From positions 186,001 through 250,000 of the forward strand of contig NZ_ANAH02000071.1 of NCBI RefSeq assembly GCF_000335475.2: a stretch of 64,000 nucleotides of DNA, in the 5' to 3' direction. This DNA comes from Cystobacter fuscus DSM 2262. GTDB lineage: Bacteria; Myxococcota; Myxococcia; Myxococcales; Myxococcaceae. Below are positions 7,975 to 15,699 of this stretch, piece after piece. Each line of letters starts with the position of its first letter. Position 1 is the stretch's first letter. Below the pieces are notes generated by a model. That model did not search any database. It saw only the letters and a list, made by a program, of their open reading frames with translations, and was not told where the DNA came from. A program made the translations under genes and the position numbers.

Positions 7975-9423
7975 ATGACCAAACGAACGAATTTTCCGCG
8001 GAGTGCCATCGCGGGTGCCGCCCTCGTCGCACTGCCCTTGCTGGCGCACTCCCAGACGTCTCCGCAGCCTCCCCAGAACGTGCTCCAGCCCGCCACGAAG
8101 GAGGCGCAGGCCCTGCCCTCGCTCGCTCCGTTGGTCGAGTCCGTCAAGGGCGCCGTCGTCAACGTGGACGTCCAGGCCACCTCCACCCGGGGTGAGCGGC
8201 CGACGTCTCCCTTCGATCGTTTCTTCGGAGGCGAGGATCCGCGGGGCTCCCGCCGCGAGCCCATCCGCCAGGGCACGGGCTCGGGCTTCATCATCGACCC
8301 CAAGGGTCTGGTGCTGACCAACAACCACGTCGTGGAAGGCGCGGTGGCCATCCGCGTCCGGCTGGATGACGGGCGCAGCTTCGACGCGGAGATCGTCGGC
8401 AGGGATCCCCTCACCGACGTGGCGCTCATCCGGGTCAAGGCCAAGACGGACAACCTGCCCACGGTGAAGCTCGGTGACTCGGACGCGATGCGCGTGGGCG
8501 ACTGGGTGGTGGCCATCGGCAACCCGTTCGGGCTGGCCTCGAGCGTGAGCAGCGGCATCCTCTCCGCGCGCGCGCGCAACATCCACTCCGGTCCCTATGA
8601 CGACTTCCTGCAGACGGACGCCGCCATCAATCCGGGCAACTCGGGCGGTCCGCTCTTCAACCTCAAGGGCGAGGTGGTGGGCATCAACACCGCCATCGTC
8701 GGCGGCGGCACGGGCATTGGCTTCGCGGTGCCGAGCAACCAGGTGAAGGCGCTGCTGCCCCAGCTCGAGAAGGAGGGCGCGGTGACGCGCGCCTGGCTGG
8801 GCATCGGCATCCAGGACCTGGACGAGGATCTCGCCCGGGCCCTGCAACTGCCCGTCAAGGAAGGCGCCGTCGTCAACCAGGTGAACGACAACTCCCCGGC
8901 GGGACGCGCGGGCGTGAAGATGGATGACGTCATCGTCTCCATCGACGGGCAGAAGGTGGGCTCGGGCAGCTCGCTCACCCGCTCGGTGGCGCTCAAGAAG
9001 CCGGGCAGCACCTCCGCGCTGGATGTCTTCCGCGAGGGCAAGCGCCAGACGATCAAGGTGCAACTGGGCACGCGTCCGGACCTGGAGAACCTCGGGGTGC
9101 GTCCGCGCCAGGGCCAGGAGGACGAGGAGCAGTCCTCCAAGGCTCGCGTGGGCCTGTCCTTGAGCAACCTGGATCCGCGCATCGCCGAGCGGGCCGGGTT
9201 GGACTCGGCCAAGGGCGCGATGGTGACGGAGGTGCAGCCGGGCTCGCCCGCCGAGCGCGCCCAGTTGGAGCCGGGCATGGTGGTGGTGGAGGTCAACCGC
9301 AAGCCGGTGGCCAACGCTCAGGAGCTGGCGGGCATCATCCGCAAGGCGCCCGCGGGCAGCACGCTGCTGCTCCGCGTGGCGTTGCCGGGCGGGCGCGCGC
9401 TGCGTGCCCTGACCCTGCCCTGA
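7975..9423 (+). CDS. HtrA/DegQ-type periplasmic serine protease (Do-like)
   Basis: 482 aa; ATG at 7975 with GGGAGAG upstream. The N-terminus MTKRTNFPRSAIAGAALVAL with a later AHSQ is a Sec signal peptide. The trypsin-like domain has the complete triad: His in LTNNHVVEG, Asp in DPLTDVALIRV, Ser in NPGNSGGPLF. The LA loop is short with SPFDRFFGG. Two PDZ domains follow (about residues 275-365, with WLGIGIQDL, and about 385-480). This is the DegP/DegQ architecture of envelope proteases/chaperones that degrade misfolded periplasmic proteins. It converges on the cyclase gene with only 9 bp between stops. No sigma-E-like promoter was recognised. Confidence 0.92.
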   Translation: MTKRTNFPRSAIAGAALVALPLLAHSQTSPQPPQNVLQPATKEAQALPSLAPLVESVKGAVVNVDVQATSTRGERPTSPFDRFFGGEDPRGSRREPIRQGTGSGFIIDPKGLVLTNNHVVEGAVAIRVRLDDGRSFDAEIVGRDPLTDVALIRVKAKTDNLPTVKLGDSDAMRVGDWVVAIGNPFGLASSVSSGILSARARNIHSGPYDDFLQTDAAINPGNSGGPLFNLKGEVVGINTAIVGGGTGIGFAVPSNQVKALLPQLEKEGAVTRAWLGIGIQDLDEDLARALQLPVKEGAVVNQVNDNSPAGRAGVKMDDVIVSIDGQKVGSGSSLTRSVALKKPGSTSALDVFREGKRQTIKVQLGTRPDLENLGVRPRQGQEDEEQSSKARVGLSLSNLDPRIAERAGLDSAKGAMVTEVQPGSPAERAQLEPGMVVVEVNRKPVANAQELAGIIRKAPAGSTLLLRVALPGGRALRALTLP

Positions 9424-9432
9424 GCCCGCCGC

Positions 9433-11340
9433 TCAGGCCTTGGCCATGGGGGCCGCGGACGGATCATGGGGGCGGCTCAAGCCCCGCTCCCGATCCGGGT
9501 GGACCTCCATGCCGGGCTCGTAGCTGGTGACGCGGTTGCGGCCGCCGCGCTTGCTCGCGTAGAGGGCGGAGTCGGCGCAATCCACCAGGTGATCCTGGGC
9601 GGCCGCGTCGGTGGGCAGGGTGGCCACGCCAATGGACACGGTGATGTGGCCGCCCGGCTGGGTGGGCGCGGCGAGCTGGGGGGCCTCCGCCACGGCGCGC
9701 CGCAGCTTCTCGGCCACCTCGTGCGCGTCCTTCTTGGACACGTTGGACAGCACGAGCATGAACTCCTCGCCGCCGTAGCGCGCGAGCGTGTCCACCTTGC
9801 GCACGCGCGCGCGCAGCACGTCGCACACCTTGCGCAGCGCCTCGTCGCCCGCGCGGTGGCCCGCGGCGTCGTTGAGCTTCTTGAAGTGATCGATGTCCAC
9901 CATGAGGATGGACACGCTGGTGCCGAAGCGCTGGGCGCGCGCCACCTCCAGCTCCAGCCGGGAGAAGAGGTGGCGGCGGTTGGGCACGCCGGTGAGGGGA
10001 TCCGTCAGGGTGAGCCGCACCGCCTCGGTGTGCAAGAGGGCGTTCTTCACCGCCGCGGCGACCTGGTCGGCCACCGTGGTGAGCAACTCCAGCTCCTGGG
10101 GAGAGAAGCTGGCCACCTCCGGGCGCTGGAAGTTGAGCACGCCCAGCACCGACTTCGTGTGCACCAGGGGCACGCTCAAGAGCGCCCCACGCTCCTGCTC
10201 TGGCCGCTCGTCGCGCCGGGCGTACTGGCTCGAGGGCTCCGCCACGTCCGGCACGTACACGCCGCGCTGGGTCGCCGCCGCGCGCCCGCAGATGCCCTCG
10301 CCGAAGCGGAACGTCATCCCCTCGAGTGCCGGGTCCGCCGGGAAGGTGCTCTTGATCTCCAGGAGCCCCTCCGCGTTGACGAGCATGATGGAGAAGTCCT
10401 GGATGTGGAGCCGCTCGGGGACGAGCTGGGTGATGCGCGCGAGCATCTCCGGCAGCTCGAGCGTGGAGTTGAGCGAGTGCGCCACGTCGAAGAGCAGGCC
10501 CAGCTCCGCGACGCGCTCCTCCAGCTCCTCGTTGAGGGAGAGCTTGTGCTTCGTCTCCTCGAGATCCCGGTGGGTGTCGATCTCCTCGGCCTTCATGGAG
10601 GTGAGGCGCGCCAGCATGGCGTTGAAGGCCGAGCCGAGCCGCGCCAGCTCGTCCGAGTCCCCCGCCTCGGCGCGCACCAGCACATCCCCCTCCTCGGCGC
10701 GTCGCATGGCGGCCATCAGCCGGCGCAGGGGGCGCACGAGGAAGAAGTGCAGCGACGTGCCGGTGGCGACGATGAGCAGGGTGCCCAGCACGAACACCGC
10801 CACCAGCGCGCCCATCAAGGCGTCGGTCAGCTCGCGGTGCACCACGGGCTCCGCCGCGCGCAGGTGCAGCAGACCCACGGGCCGCTCGCTCGCGCCCGCG
10901 TGACACCCCTCGCACGCCTTGTCCCCGAGTGGACGGAGCACTTCCGTCTGGTGCTCGTCCGAGCGCGCCCACTGGGGCCCGGGCGCCGTCAGCAGCGCCG
11001 CCGCCGGGTGGCGCAGGCCCACCTCTCGCGGCCGGATCGACCAGAGGATGCGCCCCTCGGGCGACAGCACGTTGAGCTCCGTGGTGGCGCCCAGCAGCCG
11101 GGTGTCGCTCGCCAGGAGCTCGGCGACGGGCGAGTGCGGGGGCTTGCCCGCGGGCGTGGTCAACCGGAAGGTGGCGTCCACGAACTCCGCGAGCACCAAC
11201 GCTTCGTCATGGGTGGCGTCCCGCGTCGCCACGTGGGCCTGCCGCCAGAACAGCGCCACGACCACCAGGGCCGTGAACAGCCCCGGCAGGGCGACGCTCC
11301 GCAGGAGCTTCCTGCCGATGGTGTTGAAACCCGATGGCAT
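9433..11340 (-). CDS. Membrane diguanylate cyclase: periplasmic CxxCH domain, HAMP, GAF, GGDEF
   Basis: 635 aa. TM1 is at about residues 16-33, a periplasmic domain at about 34-172 and TM2 at about 174-197. Then come HAMP (about 198-250), a short coiled coil, GAF (about 285-435) and a C-terminal GGDEF (about 450-610). The GGDEF core reads RYGGEEF (active GGEEF type) and is preceded by RKVD five residues upstream, the classical RxxD product-inhibition I-site. The enzyme should therefore make c-di-GMP with feedback control. The periplasmic domain contains Cys143-Glu-Gly-Cys146-His147, a c-type haem attachment motif on the correct side of the membrane for Ccm maturation. This suggests redox or gas/NO sensing; that part is inference. 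Stop convergent with htrA; divergent from the laccase-domain gene. Confidence 0.9.
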   Translation of the reverse strand: MPSGFNTIGRKLLRSVALPGLFTALVVVALFWRQAHVATRDATHDEALVLAEFVDATFRLTTPAGKPPHSPVAELLASDTRLLGATTELNVLSPEGRILWSIRPREVGLRHPAAALLTAPGPQWARSDEHQTEVLRPLGDKACEGCHAGASERPVGLLHLRAAEPVVHRELTDALMGALVAVFVLGTLLIVATGTSLHFFLVRPLRRLMAAMRRAEEGDVLVRAEAGDSDELARLGSAFNAMLARLTSMKAEEIDTHRDLEETKHKLSLNEELEERVAELGLLFDVAHSLNSTLELPEMLARITQLVPERLHIQDFSIMLVNAEGLLEIKSTFPADPALEGMTFRFGEGICGRAAATQRGVYVPDVAEPSSQYARRDERPEQERGALLSVPLVHTKSVLGVLNFQRPEVASFSPQELELLTTVADQVAAAVKNALLHTEAVRLTLTDPLTGVPNRRHLFSRLELEVARAQRFGTSVSILMVDIDHFKKLNDAAGHRAGDEALRKVCDVLRARVRKVDTLARYGGEEFMLVLSNVSKKDAHEVAEKLRRAVAEAPQLAAPTQPGGHITVSIGVATLPTDAAAQDHLVDCADSALYASKRGGRNRVTSYEPGMEVHPDRERGLSRPHDPSAAPMAKA

Positions 11341-11482
11341 GAGAGGGTGAGGGCCTCGCGAATGGGTGGATTGTCGGCCCGGTTAACGAACACTGTCAAA
11401 CTGCATTCCTCCTGTATTCTCTGAAAAGGGAAGAACGAGGTTGCGTGGCGCGTCGGAAAGAATATCCGGGAGAGTTCCCTTC

Positions 11483-12268
11483 ATGAGCCGTTCCTTCATT
11501 CAATCGTCCCTGCTCCCGGTTCCCCATGGCTTCTCCACCCGGGAGGGGGGAGTGTCCGAGGAGCCCTTCGCCTCGCTCAACCTGGGCTTCGCCGTGGGCG
11601 ACGAGCGTGAGCGCGTGGTGGAGAACCACCGGCGCCTGGCCGAGCGACTGGGCGTCCCGCTCGCCACGCTGCACACGGTGAAGCAGGTGCACGGAGATCG
11701 CGTGGTGGAGGCGGGGGCGGGGGAGGGGAGCGAGGAGCCGCGGCCTCCCGAGGGCGAGGCGGATGGCCTCTGGACGGATCGGCCGGGGCATTGGGTGGGC
11801 GTGGGGACGGCGGACTGCGTGCCGGTGTTGCTGGTGGACCCCGAGGGCCAGCGCGTGGCGGCGGTGCACTCGGGCTGGAGGGGGACGGAGGCGCGCATCG
11901 TGGCGCGCGCGGTGGAGGCCCTGGCCGCGCGCGGCTCACGTCCGGAGCGGCTGCTCGCGGCGGTGGGCCCGTGCATCCAGCGCTGCTGCTACGTCGTCTC
12001 CGAGGAACTGGGCGAGCGCTTCACCGCTCGCTTCGGTCCCCAGGTCGTGGTGCGCGAGGGCGCCCAGGTGCGCCTGGATTTGTCACTCGCCGTGCGTGAG
12101 ACGCTGCTGGGGGTGGGGTTGCTCGCGCAGCGGGTGGATGTGCTCACCCCCTGCAACGCGTGTGACGCGCGCCAGTTCTTCTCCCACCGGCGGGACGCGG
12201 GGCGCACGGGGCGTCACCTGAACTTCGTGGTGCACCGGTTTCCGGCCGCGTCCGGGCCGATTTCTTGA
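11483..12268 (+). CDS. YfiH/PgeF-family laccase-domain protein (purine nucleoside phosphorylase-like)
   Basis: 261 aa. ATG at 11483 is preferred over in-frame upstream codons because GGGAGAG lies 7-8 nt before it. Family motifs are all present: VKQVHGDRVV (metal His), GTADCVPVLLVD (metal Cys), VHSGWRGTEARI (metal His), VGPCIQRCCYVVSEE and CNACDARQFFSHRRD near the C-terminus. These cytoplasmic proteins were long called polyphenol oxidases. Later work showed zinc-dependent purine nucleoside phosphorolysis and, for YfiH, fidelity control of peptidoglycan amino acid composition. No signal peptide. It ends about 70 bp before the CpoB-like gene on the same strand. Confidence 0.88.
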   Translation: MSRSFIQSSLLPVPHGFSTREGGVSEEPFASLNLGFAVGDERERVVENHRRLAERLGVPLATLHTVKQVHGDRVVEAGAGEGSEEPRPPEGEADGLWTDRPGHWVGVGTADCVPVLLVDPEGQRVAAVHSGWRGTEARIVARAVEALAARGSRPERLLAAVGPCIQRCCYVVSEELGERFTARFGPQVVVREGAQVRLDLSLAVRETLLGVGLLAQRVDVLTPCNACDARQFFSHRRDAGRTGRHLNFVVHRFPAASGPIS

Positions 12269-12335
12269 CGGTCTCCGGCGCTGCTTCCTATCCTCCGCGA
12301 GGATCTCCCCCCAGGTCGCTCCGGAGCACCGCGCC

Positions 12336-13148
12336 ATTCGCCGACTGCTTGCCATCGTCCCGCTGTGTGCGCTGACCGCGTGCGCCACCACGAACTCCGC
12401 CTCCCACACGACGGAGGTGGTGTCGTTGAGGGCCGAGGTGCGCTCGCTGCGCGAGGCCCAGTCGCACCTGGAAAAGCGCCTCGAGCGGATGGAGATGCTC
12501 GCGAGCGTGAAGCAGGCCCGGTCCTCGCGAGCCGACACGCCCGCCGCCGAGCCCGCCCCGGCCCCCGAGGCTCCGGCCACGGCCACGTCCGCCTTCGTCA
12601 CGCCCGAGCTGGCGGTGGTGAAGCTCAAGCCCCGTGCCGAGCCCGCGCCCGCGCTGCCCGTGCGCGTGGACGTCGTCGAGCCCTCGGAAGACGACGTGGA
12701 GATGTTCGTGAGCGCCTCGCCCGACGAGGGCGCCACCGGTGACGAGGCCTTGTCGCCGAAGACGTCGGACTCCGGACTGGACGCCGCCTTCGAGCAGGCC
12801 GTGGCGGCGCTGCGCACCGGCAACGTGGAGGGCGGGGTGAGCACCCTGCTGGGCTTCGCCGAGAAGAACCCCCGTCACGCCCGCGCCGACAACGCGCTCT
12901 ACTTCAGCGGGCTCGGGCAGATGGGGCTCAAGGACTTCTCCTCCGCGGCCGGCACGTTCGAGCGGCTCATCACCCGCTATCCCGCCGGCGACGCCGTGCT
13001 GGACGGCATGCTCCGGCTGGCCGAGTGCCGGCTGCGGCTCGAGCAGAAGGACGATGCCCGGGCCCTCTACACCCGTATCCTCACCCAGTTTCCGGGCACG
13101 GCCGCCGCTACCCAGGCGGAACAGCGGCTCGCGTCCCTCTCGCACTAA
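12336..13148 (+). CDS. CpoB/YbgF-like TPR lipoprotein with apparent ATT start
   Basis: 270 aa if read from the ATT at 12336; the first ATG/GTG/TTG in frame is the GTG at 12417, which would remove the whole signal sequence. From 12336 the protein begins (M)RRLLAIVPLCALTAC, a textbook lipoprotein signal with lipobox LTAC (Cys codon at 12381), and GGAG (12323-12326) lies 9 nt upstream of the ATT. Residues about 25-60 are coiled coil, then a Pro/Ala linker. The C-terminal 125 residues contain TPR-like repeats (YFSGLGQMGLKDFSSAAGTF) as in CpoB/YbgF, the Tol-Pal partner that coordinates outer membrane constriction. It is followed 24 bp later by a LysM gene, suggesting a cell-envelope operon. Confidence 0.75.
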   Translation: MRRLLAIVPLCALTACATTNSASHTTEVVSLRAEVRSLREAQSHLEKRLERMEMLASVKQARSSRADTPAAEPAPAPEAPATATSAFVTPELAVVKLKPRAEPAPALPVRVDVVEPSEDDVEMFVSASPDEGATGDEALSPKTSDSGLDAAFEQAVAALRTGNVEGGVSTLLGFAEKNPRHARADNALYFSGLGQMGLKDFSSAAGTFERLITRYPAGDAVLDGMLRLAECRLRLEQKDDARALYTRILTQFPGTAAATQAEQRLASLSH

Positions 13149-13172
13149 GCAGTCCGAAAGGAAGTCATCCGA

Positions 13173-14387
13173 ATGCGCTCGCGGATCCTCTCCTCGCTCC
13201 TTCTCGCCGCCGTCCTCGCGCCGCCTGTCTGGGCGCAGTCGGACGAATCGGAGCCCGAGACCGGTGACGAGACCGAAGGCAGTGACGTGGTGGACGAGCC
13301 CCCCGCCGCGCGGCCGGGTCGCGTCACGCTTCCCCCGGGGCAGGGCGGCCGCGAGTCCGCGCCCGGCGAGGTCCACACCGTGCAGACCGGTGACACGCTG
13401 TGGGACCTGTCCCAGCGCTACCTGGGCAGCCCCTGGTACTGGCCCAAGGTCTGGTCCTACAACCCGGAGATCGCCAACCCGCACTGGATCTACCCCGGCA
13501 ACAACGTGCGCTTCTTCGCCGCGGGCGAGGAAGTGCCCTCGCGCGTGGAGGCGGGCGTGGGCCCCGTGGGCCCCGGGGATTCCGGTGATGACGTCGTGCT
13601 CTCGGAGACGACGGGCGGCGACGTGGAGGTGAGCGGGAAGATCTCCTACACGCCCAAGTCCGGGCGCTCGGTGATGACGCAGGCCTTCGTCACCGCGCGC
13701 GAGCTGGACGAGGCGGGCCGCATCGAGGGCTCCAGCAGCGGCGCGGAGATGCTCTCCTTCCCGGACACCACCTACGTGCGCTTCAAGCGCAAGACGGACG
13801 CGAAGCTCGGCGACCGGTACGTGGTGTTCCACACCGCGGAGCAGATCTTCCACCCGGTGACGAAGAAGCCGGTGGGCTACCTCACCGAGTTCGTGGGCAT
13901 GCTGCGCGTGACGGCGCTGGGCAAGGACTACGTCAAGGCGCAGGTCATGGAGACGTGGGATCCCGTGGTGCGCGGCGATCTGGTGGGCCCCTACGGCGAG
14001 CGCATGGCCGACGCCGTGGTTCCCCGCCGCAACGAGAAGGAGGTCAAGGGCATCATCCTCACCGCGCTCGTGCCCTACCTGAGCCTCAACGCGGAGCATC
14101 ACATCCTGGTGATCGATCGGGGCAGCGCCGATGGCGTCCAGCCGGGCAACACCTTCACCGTCACCCGCCAGGGAGATCCCGCCCGGCAGGAAGTGCTCAA
14201 GCTGGAGCTGTCCTTCGGCAAGAAGACCCCACAGTCGACGCTGCCCACGGAGGACGTCGCCCTGTGCATGGTGACCGAGGTCAAGGAGCGCACCTCCAAC
14301 TGCCTCATCGTCCGCTCCATCCAGGAAGTGGGCCCGGGCGACCCGGTGGTGATGCGCGTGGACGCGGCCCCCACGGCCCAGCGCTGA
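13173..14387 (+). CDS. Secreted LysM-domain protein
   Basis: 404 aa. The N-terminal signal peptide (MRSRILSSLLLAAVLAPPVWAQ) is followed by an acidic linker and one LysM domain at about residues 68-112 (VHTVQTGDTLWDLSQRYLGS ... NPHWIYPGNNV), which binds peptidoglycan glycan chains. The remaining about 280 residues (SDDVVLSETT to the end) are a conserved-looking beta-rich region without an identifiable fold. A similar layout is seen in delta-proteobacterial LysM proteins linked to Tol-Pal/CpoB-like genes. RBS GAAAGGAAG upstream. Probably periplasmic and co-transcribed with the preceding TPR lipoprotein. Confidence 0.85.
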   Translation: MRSRILSSLLLAAVLAPPVWAQSDESEPETGDETEGSDVVDEPPAARPGRVTLPPGQGGRESAPGEVHTVQTGDTLWDLSQRYLGSPWYWPKVWSYNPEIANPHWIYPGNNVRFFAAGEEVPSRVEAGVGPVGPGDSGDDVVLSETTGGDVEVSGKISYTPKSGRSVMTQAFVTARELDEAGRIEGSSSGAEMLSFPDTTYVRFKRKTDAKLGDRYVVFHTAEQIFHPVTKKPVGYLTEFVGMLRVTALGKDYVKAQVMETWDPVVRGDLVGPYGERMADAVVPRRNEKEVKGIILTALVPYLSLNAEHHILVIDRGSADGVQPGNTFTVTRQGDPARQEVLKLELSFGKKTPQSTLPTEDVALCMVTEVKERTSNCLIVRSIQEVGPGDPVVMRVDAAPTAQR

Positions 14388-14479
14388 CGCGCCCGCCTCG
14401 CCGCCCGGTCCAGGCGTCCGTGTGGACATCACACCCACGGAATCGCCCCCCGTGGGCCCTACTTCCAGGGACGTCCCGC

Positions 14480-14508
14480 TTGACCACCGGCGGTCAGGTG
14501 TTTATGTG
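14480..14508 (+). promoter_or_regulatory. Sigma-70-like promoter of dprA
   Basis: TTGACC (14480-14485), 17-bp spacer, TATGTG (14503-14508), 61 bp upstream of the dprA ATG. The spacer contains the near-palindrome ACCGGCGGT, which could be an operator. This is the best housekeeping-type promoter match in the first 20 kb. Confidence 0.5.
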
Positions 14509-14569
14509 TGCCGACCTCTTTCCGTCGGACCCATCTTCTATATAGGTGGCTCGGGGAAGGGGGTGGGGC

Positions 14570-15691
14570 ATGGTGGACGTCACGGCGAACAGCTACACGG
14601 CGGAGCAACGCGCGCTCCTGGCACTCTGGTCGGTTCCGGGTCTGGGTCCGAGGACCCTGGAGCGTCTGCGCTCCTTTGCCAGGGGAGGGCTCGCTTCCCT
14701 GGCCGCCTGTCCGGTGAGGGATTGGCTCGCCGAAGCGCCGCTGCCGCCTCCCGTTCGCCGCCGGCTCGCCGAGGTCTCCGCGCTGGAACCGCTCGCCACC
14801 CAGTTGCTGGAGCGCTGTGCCCGGGCGGAGATGGGCCTGGCCTTCCAGGGCGAGCCCGCCTACCCGGCGCGCCTGGCCGAAACGGACGATGCCCCTCCGC
14901 TTCTGTTCTACCGGGGACAGGTGGGTCCGCCCCGGCGACGCGCCGCGTTGGTGGGCAGCCGTCATCCGGATCAGGGATTTCTTCCCTTTGCCCGGACGTT
15001 CGCGCGGCAGGTCGCGGAAGGGGGCGTGGGGGTGGTGTCGGGCGCCGCGGCTGGGGTGGACCGGGCGTGCCACTGGGGCGCGATGGATGCCGGGGGCGAG
15101 ACGTGGGCCTTCCTCGGCTCGGCGCTGGACGAGCTGGATCCCGCCCAGGCCCGGCTGCTGCCGCACTTCCTGGCCCGAGGTGGGGTGTTCTTCAGCGAAC
15201 TGCCCCCGGGCGTGCGGGCGAGCACGACGACGTTTCCCCGGCGCAACCGGCTCATTTCTGGCGCGTCGGATGCAGTGGTGGTTCTTCGGGCGGGGGTGGG
15301 TTCGGGCAGTCTCTACACGGCGGAGGCGGGCCGGGCGCAGGGCCGGGCGGTGCTCGCCCTGCCCGGAGACGTGCTGAACGAGGGGGCGGCGGGGTGCAAT
15401 GCGTTGTTGCGTGATGGTCACGCCCGCGCGTGTCTGTCCGTTGAGGATGTCTGGCGGGCCGTGGGGATGCATCCCCTCCGGTACGTGCCGCCAGCGGAGG
15501 GTTCTTCATGGGAAGAACTCTCGGTGGAAGCGAGAGGGGCCTATCAGGTGTTGAACCGGGTTCCCAAGTCATTCGATGAGGTGTTGGCCGGCAGCCAGCT
15601 CTCCCCCGCGGCGCTCACCAGCGCCCTGGTGGAGTTGGAGCTGTCGGGATTCGTGATCCAGCACCCCGGCAGGTTGTTCGAGAGGGTCTGA
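14570..15691 (+). CDS. dprA: DprA/Smf DNA-processing protein
   Basis: 373 aa from ATG 14570, chosen over the in-frame GTG at 14546 because a G-rich Shine-Dalgarno (GGGGAAGGGGG) lies directly upstream of the ATG. There is an N-terminal HhH/SAM-like region (WSVPGLGPRTLERLR), then the extended Rossmann domain with GSRHPDQGFLPFARTFARQ, VVSGAAAGVDRACHWGA, FPRRNRLISGASDAVVVL and GDVLNEGAAGCNALLRDGA-type core motifs. A C-terminal DprA winged helix follows (LNRVPKSFDEVLAGSQLSPAALTSALVELELSGFV). DprA loads RecA onto incoming single-stranded DNA during natural transformation. It is followed 8 bp later by topA, as in the Bacillus smf-topA order. Confidence 0.93.
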   Translation: MVDVTANSYTAEQRALLALWSVPGLGPRTLERLRSFARGGLASLAACPVRDWLAEAPLPPPVRRRLAEVSALEPLATQLLERCARAEMGLAFQGEPAYPARLAETDDAPPLLFYRGQVGPPRRRAALVGSRHPDQGFLPFARTFARQVAEGGVGVVSGAAAGVDRACHWGAMDAGGETWAFLGSALDELDPAQARLLPHFLARGGVFFSELPPGVRASTTTFPRRNRLISGASDAVVVLRAGVGSGSLYTAEAGRAQGRAVLALPGDVLNEGAAGCNALLRDGHARACLSVEDVWRAVGMHPLRYVPPAEGSSWEELSVEARGAYQVLNRVPKSFDEVLAGSQLSPAALTSALVELELSGFVIQHPGRLFERV

Positions 15692-15699
15692 GGAAAAGC

